Shown: positions 55,198 through 63,677 of the stretch, one piece after another
Position numbering within the stretch: position 1 is the stretch's first letter
How the letters are laid out: every line of letters begins with the position of its first letter
NCBI RefSeq assembly: GCF_004364175.1
Contig: NZ_SNZW01000017.1
Location: forward strand, 310,001 to 374,000
Reading direction: 5' to 3'
Source: Maribacter caenipelagi
GTDB taxonomy: Bacteria > Bacteroidota > Bacteroidia > Flavobacteriales > Flavobacteriaceae
DNA: 64,000 bases
The notes under the pieces: generated by a model
What the model was told of the DNA's origin: nothing
Databases searched by the model: none
The model's input: only the letters and a program-made list of their open reading frames with translations
Program-made: the position numbers and the translations under genes

Positions 55198-56538
55198 ATG
55201 AATAGAATTATCGTTTGGTCGATCACCGTAGCGCTTGCAGGTTTTTTATTTGGATTTGATACCGTAGTTATCTCAGGAGCAAATGAACCCATTAAACAAT
55301 TATGGAATACATCTCCTCTATTTCACGGTACTTTTATAATGAGTATGGCACTTTGGGGTACTGTATTCGGTTCTCTGTTTGGTGGTATACCCACCAAAAA
55401 CCTAGGGCGTAAAAAGACCTTACTTTGGGTCGGTATTCTATTTTTGGTTTCTGCCGTAGGTTCTGCATTGGCGCAAGATCCGTACTCATTCTCGGCATTT
55501 CGTTTTATTGGTGGTGTAGGCGTAGGTATTTCAACCGTTGCCGCCCCAATTTATATTTCTGAGATTACCTCGAAAGAAAATCGTGGTAAAATGGTAGGGC
55601 TTTATCAATTTTGGTTGGTATTCGGTATTTTAATCGCCTTTGTATCTAACTGGTTGTTAAAAGGTTTTGACGGAATAAATGATTGGCGTTGGATGTTGGG
55701 CGTAGAAGCTATACCTGCATTTATATATACTATAATGGTTTTTACCGTACCAGAAAGCCCAAGATGGTTGGCTCTTCATAAGAAAGACGACGCTGCCGCG
55801 TTGAAAATATTGGAGATCATACACTCAAAAGAAAAAGCGGCACAGCAACTGACAGAGATAAAAACGGACCTTAAACATACTACCAAAAGTGAAAGTCTTT
55901 TTCAAAAGAAATATTCTAAAGTACTTTATCTAGCTTTCTTTATAGCTTTCTTTAACCAACTATCTGGTATCAACTTTGTACTCTATTATGCTCCTGAAAT
56001 ACTAGAACAAGCGGGACTTGGAGGTAAAGAATCTTTATTTAATTCCATCGCCATTGGTATTGTAAATCTTGTATTTACATTTATAGGAATACGCCTCTTG
56101 GATAAGCTAGGAAGACGACAACTGATCATTATTGGATCTATTGGCTACATCATAAGTTTGATTATGGTGGGTCTCTGTTTTCAGATGGATTTAGGGTCTA
56201 CCCTTACATTAACCTTCATCTGTACTTTTGTTGGTTCTCATGCCATTGGGCAAGGTGCCGTAATCTGGGTATTTATCTCAGAAATATTCCCGAACAGTGT
56301 TCGTGCATACGGACAATCTTGGGGAGTTAGCGTACACTGGATATTTGCAGCGATCATTACATTGATCACTCCGTTTTTCTTGGATGCAACTGAGGGAGTT
56401 TTAAAAGACCAAGTGTGGTATATCTACTACTTCTTCTGCGCTATGATGGTATTGCAGCTTATTTGGGCACTTACCAAAATGCCGGAAACCAAAGGGGTTT
56501 CTTTAGAGAAATTAAGTATGGAGTTGGTGAAGGAGTGA
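55198..56538 (+). CDS. Sugar porter MFS transporter
   Basis: A 446-residue major facilitator of the sugar porter family with 12 TM helices. It has both family signatures: the GRKKTL loop and RFIGGVGVGISTVAAPIYISEI region, PESPRWL after TM6, and the C-terminal PETKGVSLE. The N-terminus FGFDTVVISGA fits hexose/pentose-proton symporters such as XylE and GLUT relatives. It imports a monosaccharide; the kind cannot be told. It could supply the fructokinase at 2.7 kb, though the two loci are distant. Confidence 0.92.
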   Translation: MNRIIVWSITVALAGFLFGFDTVVISGANEPIKQLWNTSPLFHGTFIMSMALWGTVFGSLFGGIPTKNLGRKKTLLWVGILFLVSAVGSALAQDPYSFSAFRFIGGVGVGISTVAAPIYISEITSKENRGKMVGLYQFWLVFGILIAFVSNWLLKGFDGINDWRWMLGVEAIPAFIYTIMVFTVPESPRWLALHKKDDAAALKILEIIHSKEKAAQQLTEIKTDLKHTTKSESLFQKKYSKVLYLAFFIAFFNQLSGINFVLYYAPEILEQAGLGGKESLFNSIAIGIVNLVFTFIGIRLLDKLGRRQLIIIGSIGYIISLIMVGLCFQMDLGSTLTLTFICTFVGSHAIGQGAVIWVFISEIFPNSVRAYGQSWGVSVHWIFAAIITLITPFFLDATEGVLKDQVWYIYYFFCAMMVLQLIWALTKMPETKGVSLEKLSMELVKE

Positions 56539-56542
56539 TAAT

Positions 56543-56974
56543 TTAAACCGACAAAAAACTTTTGCCCAATATTATATCTTCTATCAGGTCTTTAATTTTG
56601 GTTTCTTCGAACTTTTTTAGGCAATCATCTTTAGAATCACTAACTAAATTATGCAAGGGACAGGGATGGCTTGCGTCACATTTATGTAATGTAAGTATGC
56701 ATTTTTTTATTCTCTGCTCACCATCTATTGCAGTTACAATATCTATTATAAATTGATTTTTCTCATCATCAGTAAGATAAAACCCGCCCTTAGGTCCGCG
56801 AACAGATGAGATTAAATTTTTCTTTGTTAATTCTTGCATTAATTTAGATAGATATGCCTTTGGCACACCTGTATTATCGCTTAAGTCCTTAGCCAATATT
56901 TTATGCTCTTCAGAAGAATTTGCCCCAAGAAATAGAACCGCTATAAGCGCATATTTAGCAGAATTAGAAATCAT
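56543..56974 (-). CDS. Rrf2 family regulator with three-cysteine cluster, next to nos cluster
   Basis: A 143-residue Rrf2 regulator: winged helix (about 1-65, with the RGPKGGFYL wing) and a C-terminal iron-sulfur cysteine set C92-x6-C-x5-C (KKCILTLHKC and HPCPLH). This spacing resembles NsrR/IscR-type [Fe-S] sensors of nitric oxide or iron-sulfur status. It is transcribed away from the nos genes, which start 149 bp upstream of it. A role in sensing nitric oxide for nos expression is plausible inference. Confidence 0.88.
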   Translation of the reverse strand: MISNSAKYALIAVLFLGANSSEEHKILAKDLSDNTGVPKAYLSKLMQELTKKNLISSVRGPKGGFYLTDDEKNQFIIDIVTAIDGEQRIKKCILTLHKCDASHPCPLHNLVSDSKDDCLKKFEETKIKDLIEDIILGKSFLSV

Positions 56975-57030
56975 AAATATCGTTTTCTCAAAGTTAAAAA
57001 TCTTTCTTTCAAATATTCATTAAAGATTAA

Positions 57031-57046
57031 AAGACTTTTTTGTCTT
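57031..57046. promoter_or_regulatory. Small inverted repeat in the Rrf2-nos intergenic region
   Basis: Arms AAGAC (57031-57035) and GTCTT (57042-57046) with a T6 spacer. It could be the binding site for the Rrf2 regulator or a weak hairpin; five-base arms are short, so this is tentative. Confidence 0.35.
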
Positions 57047-57048
57047 CA

Positions 57049-57066
57049 ATATGATATTTGTCATAT
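57049..57066 (+). promoter_or_regulatory. CRP/FNR-family-like activator palindrome before nos cluster
   Basis: A perfect palindrome, ATATGA (57049-57054) and TCATAT (57061-57066), with a 6-base spacer, containing the TGA-N6-TCA core of CRP/FNR proteins. Its centre (57057.5) is about 42 bp upstream of the predicted transcript start near 57100, the class II activator position. Confidence 0.55.
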
Positions 57067-57086
57067 ATAATCATGTTCATGACATC

Positions 57087-57094
57087 TACATTTG
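57087..57094 (+). promoter_or_regulatory. -7 promoter element of nos cluster
   Basis: TACATTTG matches the Bacteroidota -7 consensus. No TTTG lies 19 bp upstream; the nearest (57057-57060) is 26 bp away. The promoter therefore probably depends on an activator, fitting the palindrome at 57049-57066. Confidence 0.6.
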
Positions 57095-57122
57095 TGGTAT
57101 TAATTAGATAAATATCTATACC

Positions 57123-57635
57123 ATGAAAAACATTCTAAAAAGTATAACAGTAATTTTTGCCCTAATACTAATTGGTTGCGGAGGTAAAGAGGAAAAGAAG
57201 AAAGAAGGGTTTAGTGTAACCCGAGAAAAATCTAAAACAGAAAAGCCAGCTGAAACTGTTACAACAACCAATTCCGTAATGGCTTCTGAACGTGTAGATT
57301 TAGAAAATAAGGGCGTAGGTCCTATTACATCAGTTACGCTAGCTCCAGATATTGACGCGGCTTTGGCTAAGAAAGGTGAAGAGGTATATGCCCAATTGTG
57401 TTTGGCATGTCACCGTACCGAAAAAAAATTTATTGGTCCTGCCCCAACAGGTATTTTAAATAGACGTAGCCCAGAATGGGTAATGAACATGATTCTAAAT
57501 CCAGAGGTTATGGTCAAAGAAGACCCTTTAGCAAAAGATCTAATGGCAGAGTTTAATGGTGCACCAATGTCTAACCAAGGGTTAACCGAAGAACAAGCTA
57601 GAAGTATACTTGAATTTTTCAGAACACTGAACTAA
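57123..57635 (+). CDS. Lipoprotein cytochrome c of nos cluster
   Basis: A 170-residue monohaem cytochrome c. Lipoprotein signal with lipobox LIGC (Cys at about residue 19), a charged linker, then the haem motif CLACH (C93, C96, H97) and a distal Met in GAPMSNQ. It is anchored to the membrane and faces the periplasm. As the first gene of the nos cluster it is the probable electron donor to NosZ, replacing the NosR-dependent route that is not present here. Confidence 0.9.
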   Translation: MKNILKSITVIFALILIGCGGKEEKKKEGFSVTREKSKTEKPAETVTTTNSVMASERVDLENKGVGPITSVTLAPDIDAALAKKGEEVYAQLCLACHRTEKKFIGPAPTGILNRRSPEWVMNMILNPEVMVKEDPLAKDLMAEFNGAPMSNQGLTEEQARSILEFFRTLN

Positions 57636-57699
57636 CACTATATAAAACTTTAATTCAATTGCAGTAAATAATAAAATAGATAACCATAAAACAATTCCA

Positions 57700-59661
57700 A
57701 TGAAAAAATATTCAACTTATCTAGCTACAATGCTAGGATCGTTTTTAATACTATCGGGTTGTGGAAACCCAGACGGTAAAGCAAATTCAAATGGAGCACT
57801 TGCCTCTAGTAATGCTGAAAAAGTTTATGTAGCCCCTGGAGAACAAGACGAATTTTATGCCTTTATGTCCGGTGGGTATAGCGGTAACTTAACGGTATAC
57901 GGACTTCCTTCTGGACGTATGTTCAAAGAAATTCCTGTTTTTTCCCAATTTCCAACATCTGGTTATGGCTATTCTGAAGAAACTAAACCAATGTTAGAAA
58001 CATCTTTCGGTTTTGTGCCATGGGACGACTCACACCACCCAGATATTTCTCAAACCAAAGGTGAATTAGATGGGCGTTGGATTTTTATAAATGGAAACAA
58101 CACGCCAAGAATAGCCCGTATCAGTTTAAGTACTTTCGAAACCGAAGAAATTATCGAATTGCCAAACAGTGCAGGTAACCATAGTTCTTCTTTTGTAACC
58201 GAGAATACTGAATATGTTGTGGCCGGTACTAGATTCTCTGTTCCTATTCCTCAACGAGATATGCCTATTAATGAGTATAAAGGTAACTTTAAAGGTTCAC
58301 TCTCATTTATAAGTGTTGATCCTAATAATGGACATATGGATCTAAAATTTCAAATTTTGATGCCAGGTTTCAATTATGACCTTTCTCACCCAGGAAGAGA
58401 TAAATCTCATGGTTGGTTTTTCTTTACCACTTATAATACAGAGGAGGCAAACTCTCTTTTAGAAGTAAATGCATCACAAAACGATAAAGATTTTATTGCG
58501 GCTATTAACTGGAAAAAAATAGAAGAATACGTCAATAATGGTGGCGGTACAAAAATGCCGGCAAATTATGCTCATAATGTGTACAATGAATCTACACACA
58601 TGGCTACATCTACCATGAAAAAAGAAGTATTGACCGTTGACCCTTTAAAAGTGCCCGGCGCCGTTTACTTTTTGCCAACTCCTAAATCTCCACATGGTGT
58701 AGATATTGACCCTACTGGTGAATTTATTATCGGAAACGGAAAACTTTCTGCAGACCTTACTGTTCATTCTTTCGATAGAATGATCGCTGCAATAGAAGCC
58801 AAAAAATTCGATGGAGAAGCGTACGGAATTCCTATTCTTAAATTTGACGATGTTTTGGCAGGTACTGTTAAAAGTGGTGGTTTAGGTCCGTTGCATACAG
58901 AATTTGATGGGAAAGGTAATGCATATACTACTTTTTTCATTTCCTCTGAAGTTGTAAAATGGAATTTAGAAACATGGGAAGTAATTGACCGTAAGCCTAC
59001 ATTCTACTCTGTTGGGCACTTAATGATCCCCGGCGGAAATTCTAGAAAGCCTTTTGGTAAGTATGTGGTTGCAATGAATAAAATTACAAAAGATCGATAT
59101 TTGCCTACAGGTCCTGAATTAGAGCACTCTGCTCAATTATATGATATTACTGGTGATAAAATGGAATTATTATATGATTTTCCAACTCATGGAGAACCGC
59201 ACTATGCTGCAGGTATACCCGCTGATCTTTTAGCTCCTAAATCTAAGAAAATTTATCGCTTAGATGAAAATGAGCATCCGTATGCAGTAACCTCACCGGC
59301 GGAAGCAAAGGTTGTTCGCGATGGTAATGAAGTTCATGTGTATATGTCTATGATTCGTAGTCACTTTACACCAGATAATATTGAAGGTATCAAGGTTGGT
59401 GACAAAGTCTACTTTCATATCACCAATCACGAGCAAGATTTCGATGTGCCTCATGGTTTTGCTATGATCGGTCAAAATACCTCAGAACTTTTGGTCATGC
59501 CAGGGCAAACTAAATCGTCTGTATGGGAACCTAAAGAACCAGGTGTTTGGCCATTTTATTGTACAGATTTCTGTTCTGCGCTACATCAAGAAATGCAAGG
59601 TTATGTTCGTGTTTCACCAGCTAACTCTGATGTGCCCCTTAAATTTAGTTTAGGCGAATAG
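57700..59661 (+). CDS. nosZ: Nitrous oxide reductase, Sec-type clade II
   Basis: A 653-residue NosZ. The N-terminus is a lipoprotein signal (LSGC, Cys at about residue 21) with no twin-arginine motif, so the enzyme is Sec-exported and lipid-anchored, as in clade II. The beta-propeller part contains the His-rich Cu-Z ligand segments (DDSHHPD, AGNHSS, DLSHPGRD, SPHGVD). The cupredoxin domain at the C-terminus holds the Cu-A ligands H585, C621, C625, H629 and M632 (CTDFCSALHQEM). It reduces N2O to N2 in the periplasm. It is followed by accessory genes nosL, nosD and nosF. Confidence 0.97.
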   Translation: MKKYSTYLATMLGSFLILSGCGNPDGKANSNGALASSNAEKVYVAPGEQDEFYAFMSGGYSGNLTVYGLPSGRMFKEIPVFSQFPTSGYGYSEETKPMLETSFGFVPWDDSHHPDISQTKGELDGRWIFINGNNTPRIARISLSTFETEEIIELPNSAGNHSSSFVTENTEYVVAGTRFSVPIPQRDMPINEYKGNFKGSLSFISVDPNNGHMDLKFQILMPGFNYDLSHPGRDKSHGWFFFTTYNTEEANSLLEVNASQNDKDFIAAINWKKIEEYVNNGGGTKMPANYAHNVYNESTHMATSTMKKEVLTVDPLKVPGAVYFLPTPKSPHGVDIDPTGEFIIGNGKLSADLTVHSFDRMIAAIEAKKFDGEAYGIPILKFDDVLAGTVKSGGLGPLHTEFDGKGNAYTTFFISSEVVKWNLETWEVIDRKPTFYSVGHLMIPGGNSRKPFGKYVVAMNKITKDRYLPTGPELEHSAQLYDITGDKMELLYDFPTHGEPHYAAGIPADLLAPKSKKIYRLDENEHPYAVTSPAEAKVVRDGNEVHVYMSMIRSHFTPDNIEGIKVGDKVYFHITNHEQDFDVPHGFAMIGQNTSELLVMPGQTKSSVWEPKEPGVWPFYCTDFCSALHQEMQGYVRVSPANSDVPLKFSLGE

Positions 59662-59691
59662 TCCGTATTTACTTGATCTAGAATTTTAAAT

Positions 59692-59723
59692 AGCGGGTTG
59701 ATCTAAAAACCGACCCGCTCTTT
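59692..59723 (+). terminator. Hairpin after nosZ
   Basis: Arms AGCGGGTTG (59692-59700) and CGACCCGCT (59711-59719), with one G-T pair, a 10-base loop, then CTTT. It lies 31 bp after nosZ; the short T-run suggests partial termination or protection of the nosZ transcript. Confidence 0.65.
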
Positions 59724-59787
59724 ATTATATCTCTAATAATGATCTGTTAATAGTCGATTTTGACGCAACACTTTTAAAAAAAAAGAA

Positions 59788-60405
59788 ATGAAAAAAGCTA
59801 GCACTATAATGATTATAGGTTCATTGTTTTTGTTGGGTCTATTTTACTTTCCTTTATGGAATATTATGTTGGGAGCACCACAATACCCAGAACCATTAGG
59901 TATGGATATTTATATTTCTGGAATTAAAGGTTTATCTGAATTCGATTTACAGAATATTGATGGTCTAAATCATTATATAGGTATGAAGACCATACCAAAA
60001 GATGGTGAAATGTGGGAATTTGAAGTTTTCCCATCGGTTATCTTAACCATGGTTGTTTTAGGTATATTCATAGGATTATTCGGTTTTTTAGGCAAACTTT
60101 CCTATAAATGGTTTATCGGTTGGTTTCTAATTATGTCCATTTTAGGCATAATGGGCATGTATGATTTTAATGAATGGTTGACCGATTATGGCTCAAACCT
60201 AAGTCCTAATGCAATTATTAAAGTAGTAAATGCCGATGGTACACCAATGACTTATAAACCACCACTTTTAGGATATCAAAAAATGCTAAATTTTGATGTG
60301 ACCTCATTACCGGAAAAAGGTGCGTGGATGATGTTTATAGGCATGACACTCACCCTTGTAGCCTTTTATTTAGGATGGAGAAGTCATAAAAATGGAATCA
60401 CATAA
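59788..60405 (+). CDS. Nos-cluster four-TM membrane protein of unknown function
   Basis: A 205-residue integral membrane protein with TM helices at about residues 7-25, 86-108, 112-130 and 178-198. A soluble loop (about 28-82) after TM1, containing a PxYPEPLGMDIYI motif, probably faces the periplasm. No cofactor motif is visible; the few Met and His residues are not arranged as a copper site I can name. It lies between nosZ and nosL, the place of nosB in some clade II clusters, but I do not claim identity. Confidence 0.65.
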   Translation: MKKASTIMIIGSLFLLGLFYFPLWNIMLGAPQYPEPLGMDIYISGIKGLSEFDLQNIDGLNHYIGMKTIPKDGEMWEFEVFPSVILTMVVLGIFIGLFGFLGKLSYKWFIGWFLIMSILGIMGMYDFNEWLTDYGSNLSPNAIIKVVNADGTPMTYKPPLLGYQKMLNFDVTSLPEKGAWMMFIGMTLTLVAFYLGWRSHKNGIT

Positions 60406-60427
60406 ATTTAACTAAACAACCTGTACC

Positions 60428-60871
60428 ATGAAAAATTATTCCATTCTCTTTGCTTTGCTTTGCTTTATGTTAATTGGATGTAACTCTAGCCCTAAAGCTA
60501 TTGCTTATGGATCAGACGGATGTCACTTCTGTAGCATGACAATTGTAGACAAGCAACACGCTGCACAATTCATGACCAAAAAGGGTAGAACCTATTCGTT
60601 TGATGCGACAGAGTGTATGCTTAACCATTTAAAGGATATTGATATGGCTACCATTGCGCAATACTCGGTAAACGATTATGATGAACCAGGTGCGTTAATA
60701 GATGCTACCAAAGCCACTTATTTGATCAGTAAAAACATACCAAGCCCTATGGGCGAATATCTTAGCGCATTTGGCAATCTAGAAGCTGCCAATAAAACTA
60801 AAGAAGAAAACGGTGGCGAATTATTTACTTGGGATCAACTACAAACAAAATTCAATGTAGCCCAACATTAA
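60428..60871 (+). CDS. nosL: NosL copper chaperone lipoprotein
   Basis: A 147-residue NosL. Lipobox LIGC (C18), then the copper-binding motif C32-x2-C35-x-M37 (CHFCSM) and a second conserved region SFDATECM. It delivers Cu(I) to NosZ in the periplasm. It lies 22 bp after the four-TM gene. The mature protein is of usual size. The next gene carries a second NosL domain. Confidence 0.95.
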   Translation: MKNYSILFALLCFMLIGCNSSPKAIAYGSDGCHFCSMTIVDKQHAAQFMTKKGRTYSFDATECMLNHLKDIDMATIAQYSVNDYDEPGALIDATKATYLISKNIPSPMGEYLSAFGNLEAANKTKEENGGELFTWDQLQTKFNVAQH

Positions 60872-61037
60872 ATATTACGGCAAGAGTGTGCCTAACCAAC
60901 TCTTATAGACCTGCAGTAACTTTTGTAGAATCTTAAGTTCTGTCTAATCACATCATAAAAAAAATATTAATTCTCTTAACAAGGATATAGTTAAGGGTGT
61001 AATAGCTATTGGTTCACTCTAACCTAAAAAATTAAAA

Positions 61038-62426
61038 ATGAGAAGTAAACATATTAACATTATAACCCTTGTACTGCTACTATGCAGCCAAATAACACTT
61101 TCTCAAACAAACTCCTGTGCTCATTGTAATATGATTATTAAAGATGATGCTTTCAAGGCTAAAATAGAAACTGAATCAGGGAACACCTTACATTTTGGTG
61201 CTATAGAATGTTTGGTAAATTACATTACCCCCAAAGATAAAAATACCTTTAGGTCGCTATATGTTACAGATTATGACCAGCAACAATATATCAATGCCAA
61301 ATCTGCTTTTTATTTAAAGAGCGATGCCATAAAAAGTCCCATGGGTGCTAACCTTTCTGCATATAGCACTTTAGAAGCAGCTACGCTAAAACAAAAAGAA
61401 AAAGATGGTGAGGTATTTACTTGGTTACAATTAAGAGAACGCTTTGTTTCATCTGGTATGGGTGCCACGAACCATACCCATCATCATAGCGCCAATTCTT
61501 ATGCACCTGTAGGTGTTATGGGAGATCATTTGCACCCTAAAGGAGGGCTAATGATATCATTACGCTATATGAACATGTATATGGAAGGTAATCGAGAAGG
61601 AAGCGATAAAATCTCTGACGATGCTATCTACGAAAACTATATGGTAGCTCCGCAAGAAATGACTATGCAAATGTTTATGCTAGGTGTTATGTACGCGCCG
61701 TCAGAAAAGCTAACTTTAATATTAATGCAAAATTATTTATCAAAAGATATGGATCTTACCATGCAAATGACCATGGATAACGGCATGCCTATGCGTACAG
61801 ATTTTTCTACAGCTTCTTCTAGTATGGGCGACTTAAAAACTGGGTTTTTATACGGTCTCATTTCTCATGAAAAATTTTCATTACATTCCAATTTCACATT
61901 AAACATTCCGGTTGGCGACATTGAAAATAGAGACACCACTCCTATGATGGTAGATGCAAAATTACCTTACGCCATGCAATTAGGTTCAGGTACTTTTGAC
62001 GTTACTTTAGGTGGTACCCTAAAAGGTAATATAAATGATTTTACATGGGGCGTTCAACCTCTTGCTACTATTAGAACTGGCGAAAACAGTGAAGATTACC
62101 GCTTTGGAAATCTTTACGAACTAAACAGTTGGTTAGGGTATGGATTCTCTAAAACCATCAGCACCTCTTTACGTATTAGCGGTAGCACAGAAGATGAAAT
62201 ACATAATGCAGATCCAGAACTGAATCCTATGATGGTTACTACGGCAGACACCAACAATTATGGTGGTGAAATTATAAGGGGTGCCTTAGGCGTAAATGTA
62301 CTTTTACTAAAAAATAAGCTCGTTTTAAGTGCCGAAATAGTATCACCAATGTACCAAAATTATAACGGTATATTCATGAACGAAAAAACCACCATGAACG
62401 CGGCTATTAAATACACCATTCTGTAA
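61038..62426 (+). CDS. NosL-domain protein fused to an outer-membrane barrel-like domain
   Basis: A 462-residue protein in one continuous frame. Signal peptide (about 1-23, ending LSQ), NosL domain (about 25-140) with C27-x2-C30-x-M32 (CAHCNM) and GAIECL, a His-rich linker (THHHS, about 147-151), and a C-terminal domain of about 300 residues with amphipathic beta strands, Met- and Tyr-rich (MNMYME, TMQMFMLG, MDLTMQMTMDNGMPM), resembling an outer-membrane barrel. It may bind copper and pass it across the outer membrane or hold it for NosZ. It begins 167 bp after nosL. The NosL half is clear; barrel and transport are inference. Confidence 0.8.
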   Translation: MRSKHINIITLVLLLCSQITLSQTNSCAHCNMIIKDDAFKAKIETESGNTLHFGAIECLVNYITPKDKNTFRSLYVTDYDQQQYINAKSAFYLKSDAIKSPMGANLSAYSTLEAATLKQKEKDGEVFTWLQLRERFVSSGMGATNHTHHHSANSYAPVGVMGDHLHPKGGLMISLRYMNMYMEGNREGSDKISDDAIYENYMVAPQEMTMQMFMLGVMYAPSEKLTLILMQNYLSKDMDLTMQMTMDNGMPMRTDFSTASSSMGDLKTGFLYGLISHEKFSLHSNFTLNIPVGDIENRDTTPMMVDAKLPYAMQLGSGTFDVTLGGTLKGNINDFTWGVQPLATIRTGENSEDYRFGNLYELNSWLGYGFSKTISTSLRISGSTEDEIHNADPELNPMMVTTADTNNYGGEIIRGALGVNVLLLKNKLVLSAEIVSPMYQNYNGIFMNEKTTMNAAIKYTIL

Positions 62427-62435
62427 ATCTTTACC

Positions 62436-63677
62436 ATGATGAAATTAGTGTCTTTATTCATTTTAATTCTATCCCTTTTTCAAGGGGTCTCACAAGAACC
62501 CAAAAGGGTTACCGTATGTGAAACCTGTGAATTAAAATCTATTTCAGAAGCTATTGAAATAGCTGCCGATCACGACACTATTGTGGTAAAAAAAGGAACA
62601 TACAAAGAATTTAATATTCTAGTGGATAAACCCTTAACGATAATTGGAGAAAACTACCCAGTGATAGATGGGGAAGACAAAGGAGAAATTATTCGTATAG
62701 TGTCTGATAATGTAACTATAGACGGACTCTTCATTATCAATGTAGGTACAAGTTACACATCAGACTATGCCGCCATACGTGTTGTTAAAAGCGAACATTT
62801 TGTCATACAGAACGTGGTACTTGAAAAGTTGTTTTTTGGTATTTACCTAGAAAAATCTAATTACGGCAAAGTATACCATAACAAGATCATTGGTGATGCC
62901 GTTGACGAATACAATTCTGGTAACGGTATACAATTGTGGTATTCCAAACATGTAGAAGTAGAGAAGAATATTGTGCAACACGTACGCGACGGCATCTATC
63001 TAGAATTTTCAGATGATATTACCATTAAAGAAAATACCAGCACAGACAATCTTAGGTATGGGCTACACTTTATGTTCTCTAATAATGATGTATACCTAAA
63101 TAACGTCTTTGAGAATAATGGTGCAGGTGTTGCCGTCATGTTTTCCAAACGCATAAAAATGATCGGTAATACCTTTAGAAAAAATTGGGGCACGGCCGCC
63201 TTCGGAATGCTATTAAAGGAAATTAACGATGCTGAAATTAGTGGTAATACCTTTGAAGAAAATACGATAGGTATTAATATTGAAGGATCTAATCGTATTG
63301 CATATAAAAACAATAATTTCATTAAAAATGGGTGGGCCATTAAAGTGCTAGGCGCTTGTTATACCAATACATTTAGTCAAAATAACTTTTTATACAATTC
63401 TTTTGATATATCCTACAACAGTAAATTAAACGATAACGTTTTTGACCAAAATTATTGGAGTGATTACACCGGTTATGATTTAGATAAAAACGGAATTGGA
63501 GACGTTCCTTACAGACCGGTAAAATTGTTTTCATATATCGTTAATAAAACGCCGGAGACCATTGTACTACTGCGTAGTTTGTTTATGGATATTATAGATT
63601 TCTCAGAGAAAGTATCGCCGGTATTTACACCAGATGATCTTTTAGATGCCAACCCATTAATGAAAAAAGTGCTATGA
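62436..63677 (+). CDS. nosD: NosD, periplasmic copper-insertion protein
   Basis: A 413-residue NosD: signal peptide (about 1-19), then a right-handed beta-helix of parallel repeats (about 50-330; for example NVTIDGLFI, NGIQLWYS, RDGIYLEFSDDITIKEN, RYGLHFMFSNN). It works with the ABC proteins NosF and NosY in maturation of the Cu-Z site of NosZ. It lies 9 bp after the NosL-barrel gene. Its TGA overlaps the nosF start (ATGA). Confidence 0.95.
   Translation: MMKLVSLFILILSLFQGVSQEPKRVTVCETCELKSISEAIEIAADHDTIVVKKGTYKEFNILVDKPLTIIGENYPVIDGEDKGEIIRIVSDNVTIDGLFIINVGTSYTSDYAAIRVVKSEHFVIQNVVLEKLFFGIYLEKSNYGKVYHNKIIGDAVDEYNSGNGIQLWYSKHVEVEKNIVQHVRDGIYLEFSDDITIKENTSTDNLRYGLHFMFSNNDVYLNNVFENNGAGVAVMFSKRIKMIGNTFRKNWGTAAFGMLLKEINDAEISGNTFEENTIGINIEGSNRIAYKNNNFIKNGWAIKVLGACYTNTFSQNNFLYNSFDISYNSKLNDNVFDQNYWSDYTGYDLDKNGIGDVPYRPVKLFSYIVNKTPETIVLLRSLFMDIIDFSEKVSPVFTPDDLLDANPLMKKVL

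Noticed and set aside
61038-62426. NosL-barrel fusion as a product of a frameshift or assembly error
   Set aside because: The frame is open throughout, has one signal peptide, and the linker is a plausible His-rich hinge; two separate genes would leave the barrel without a signal peptide.
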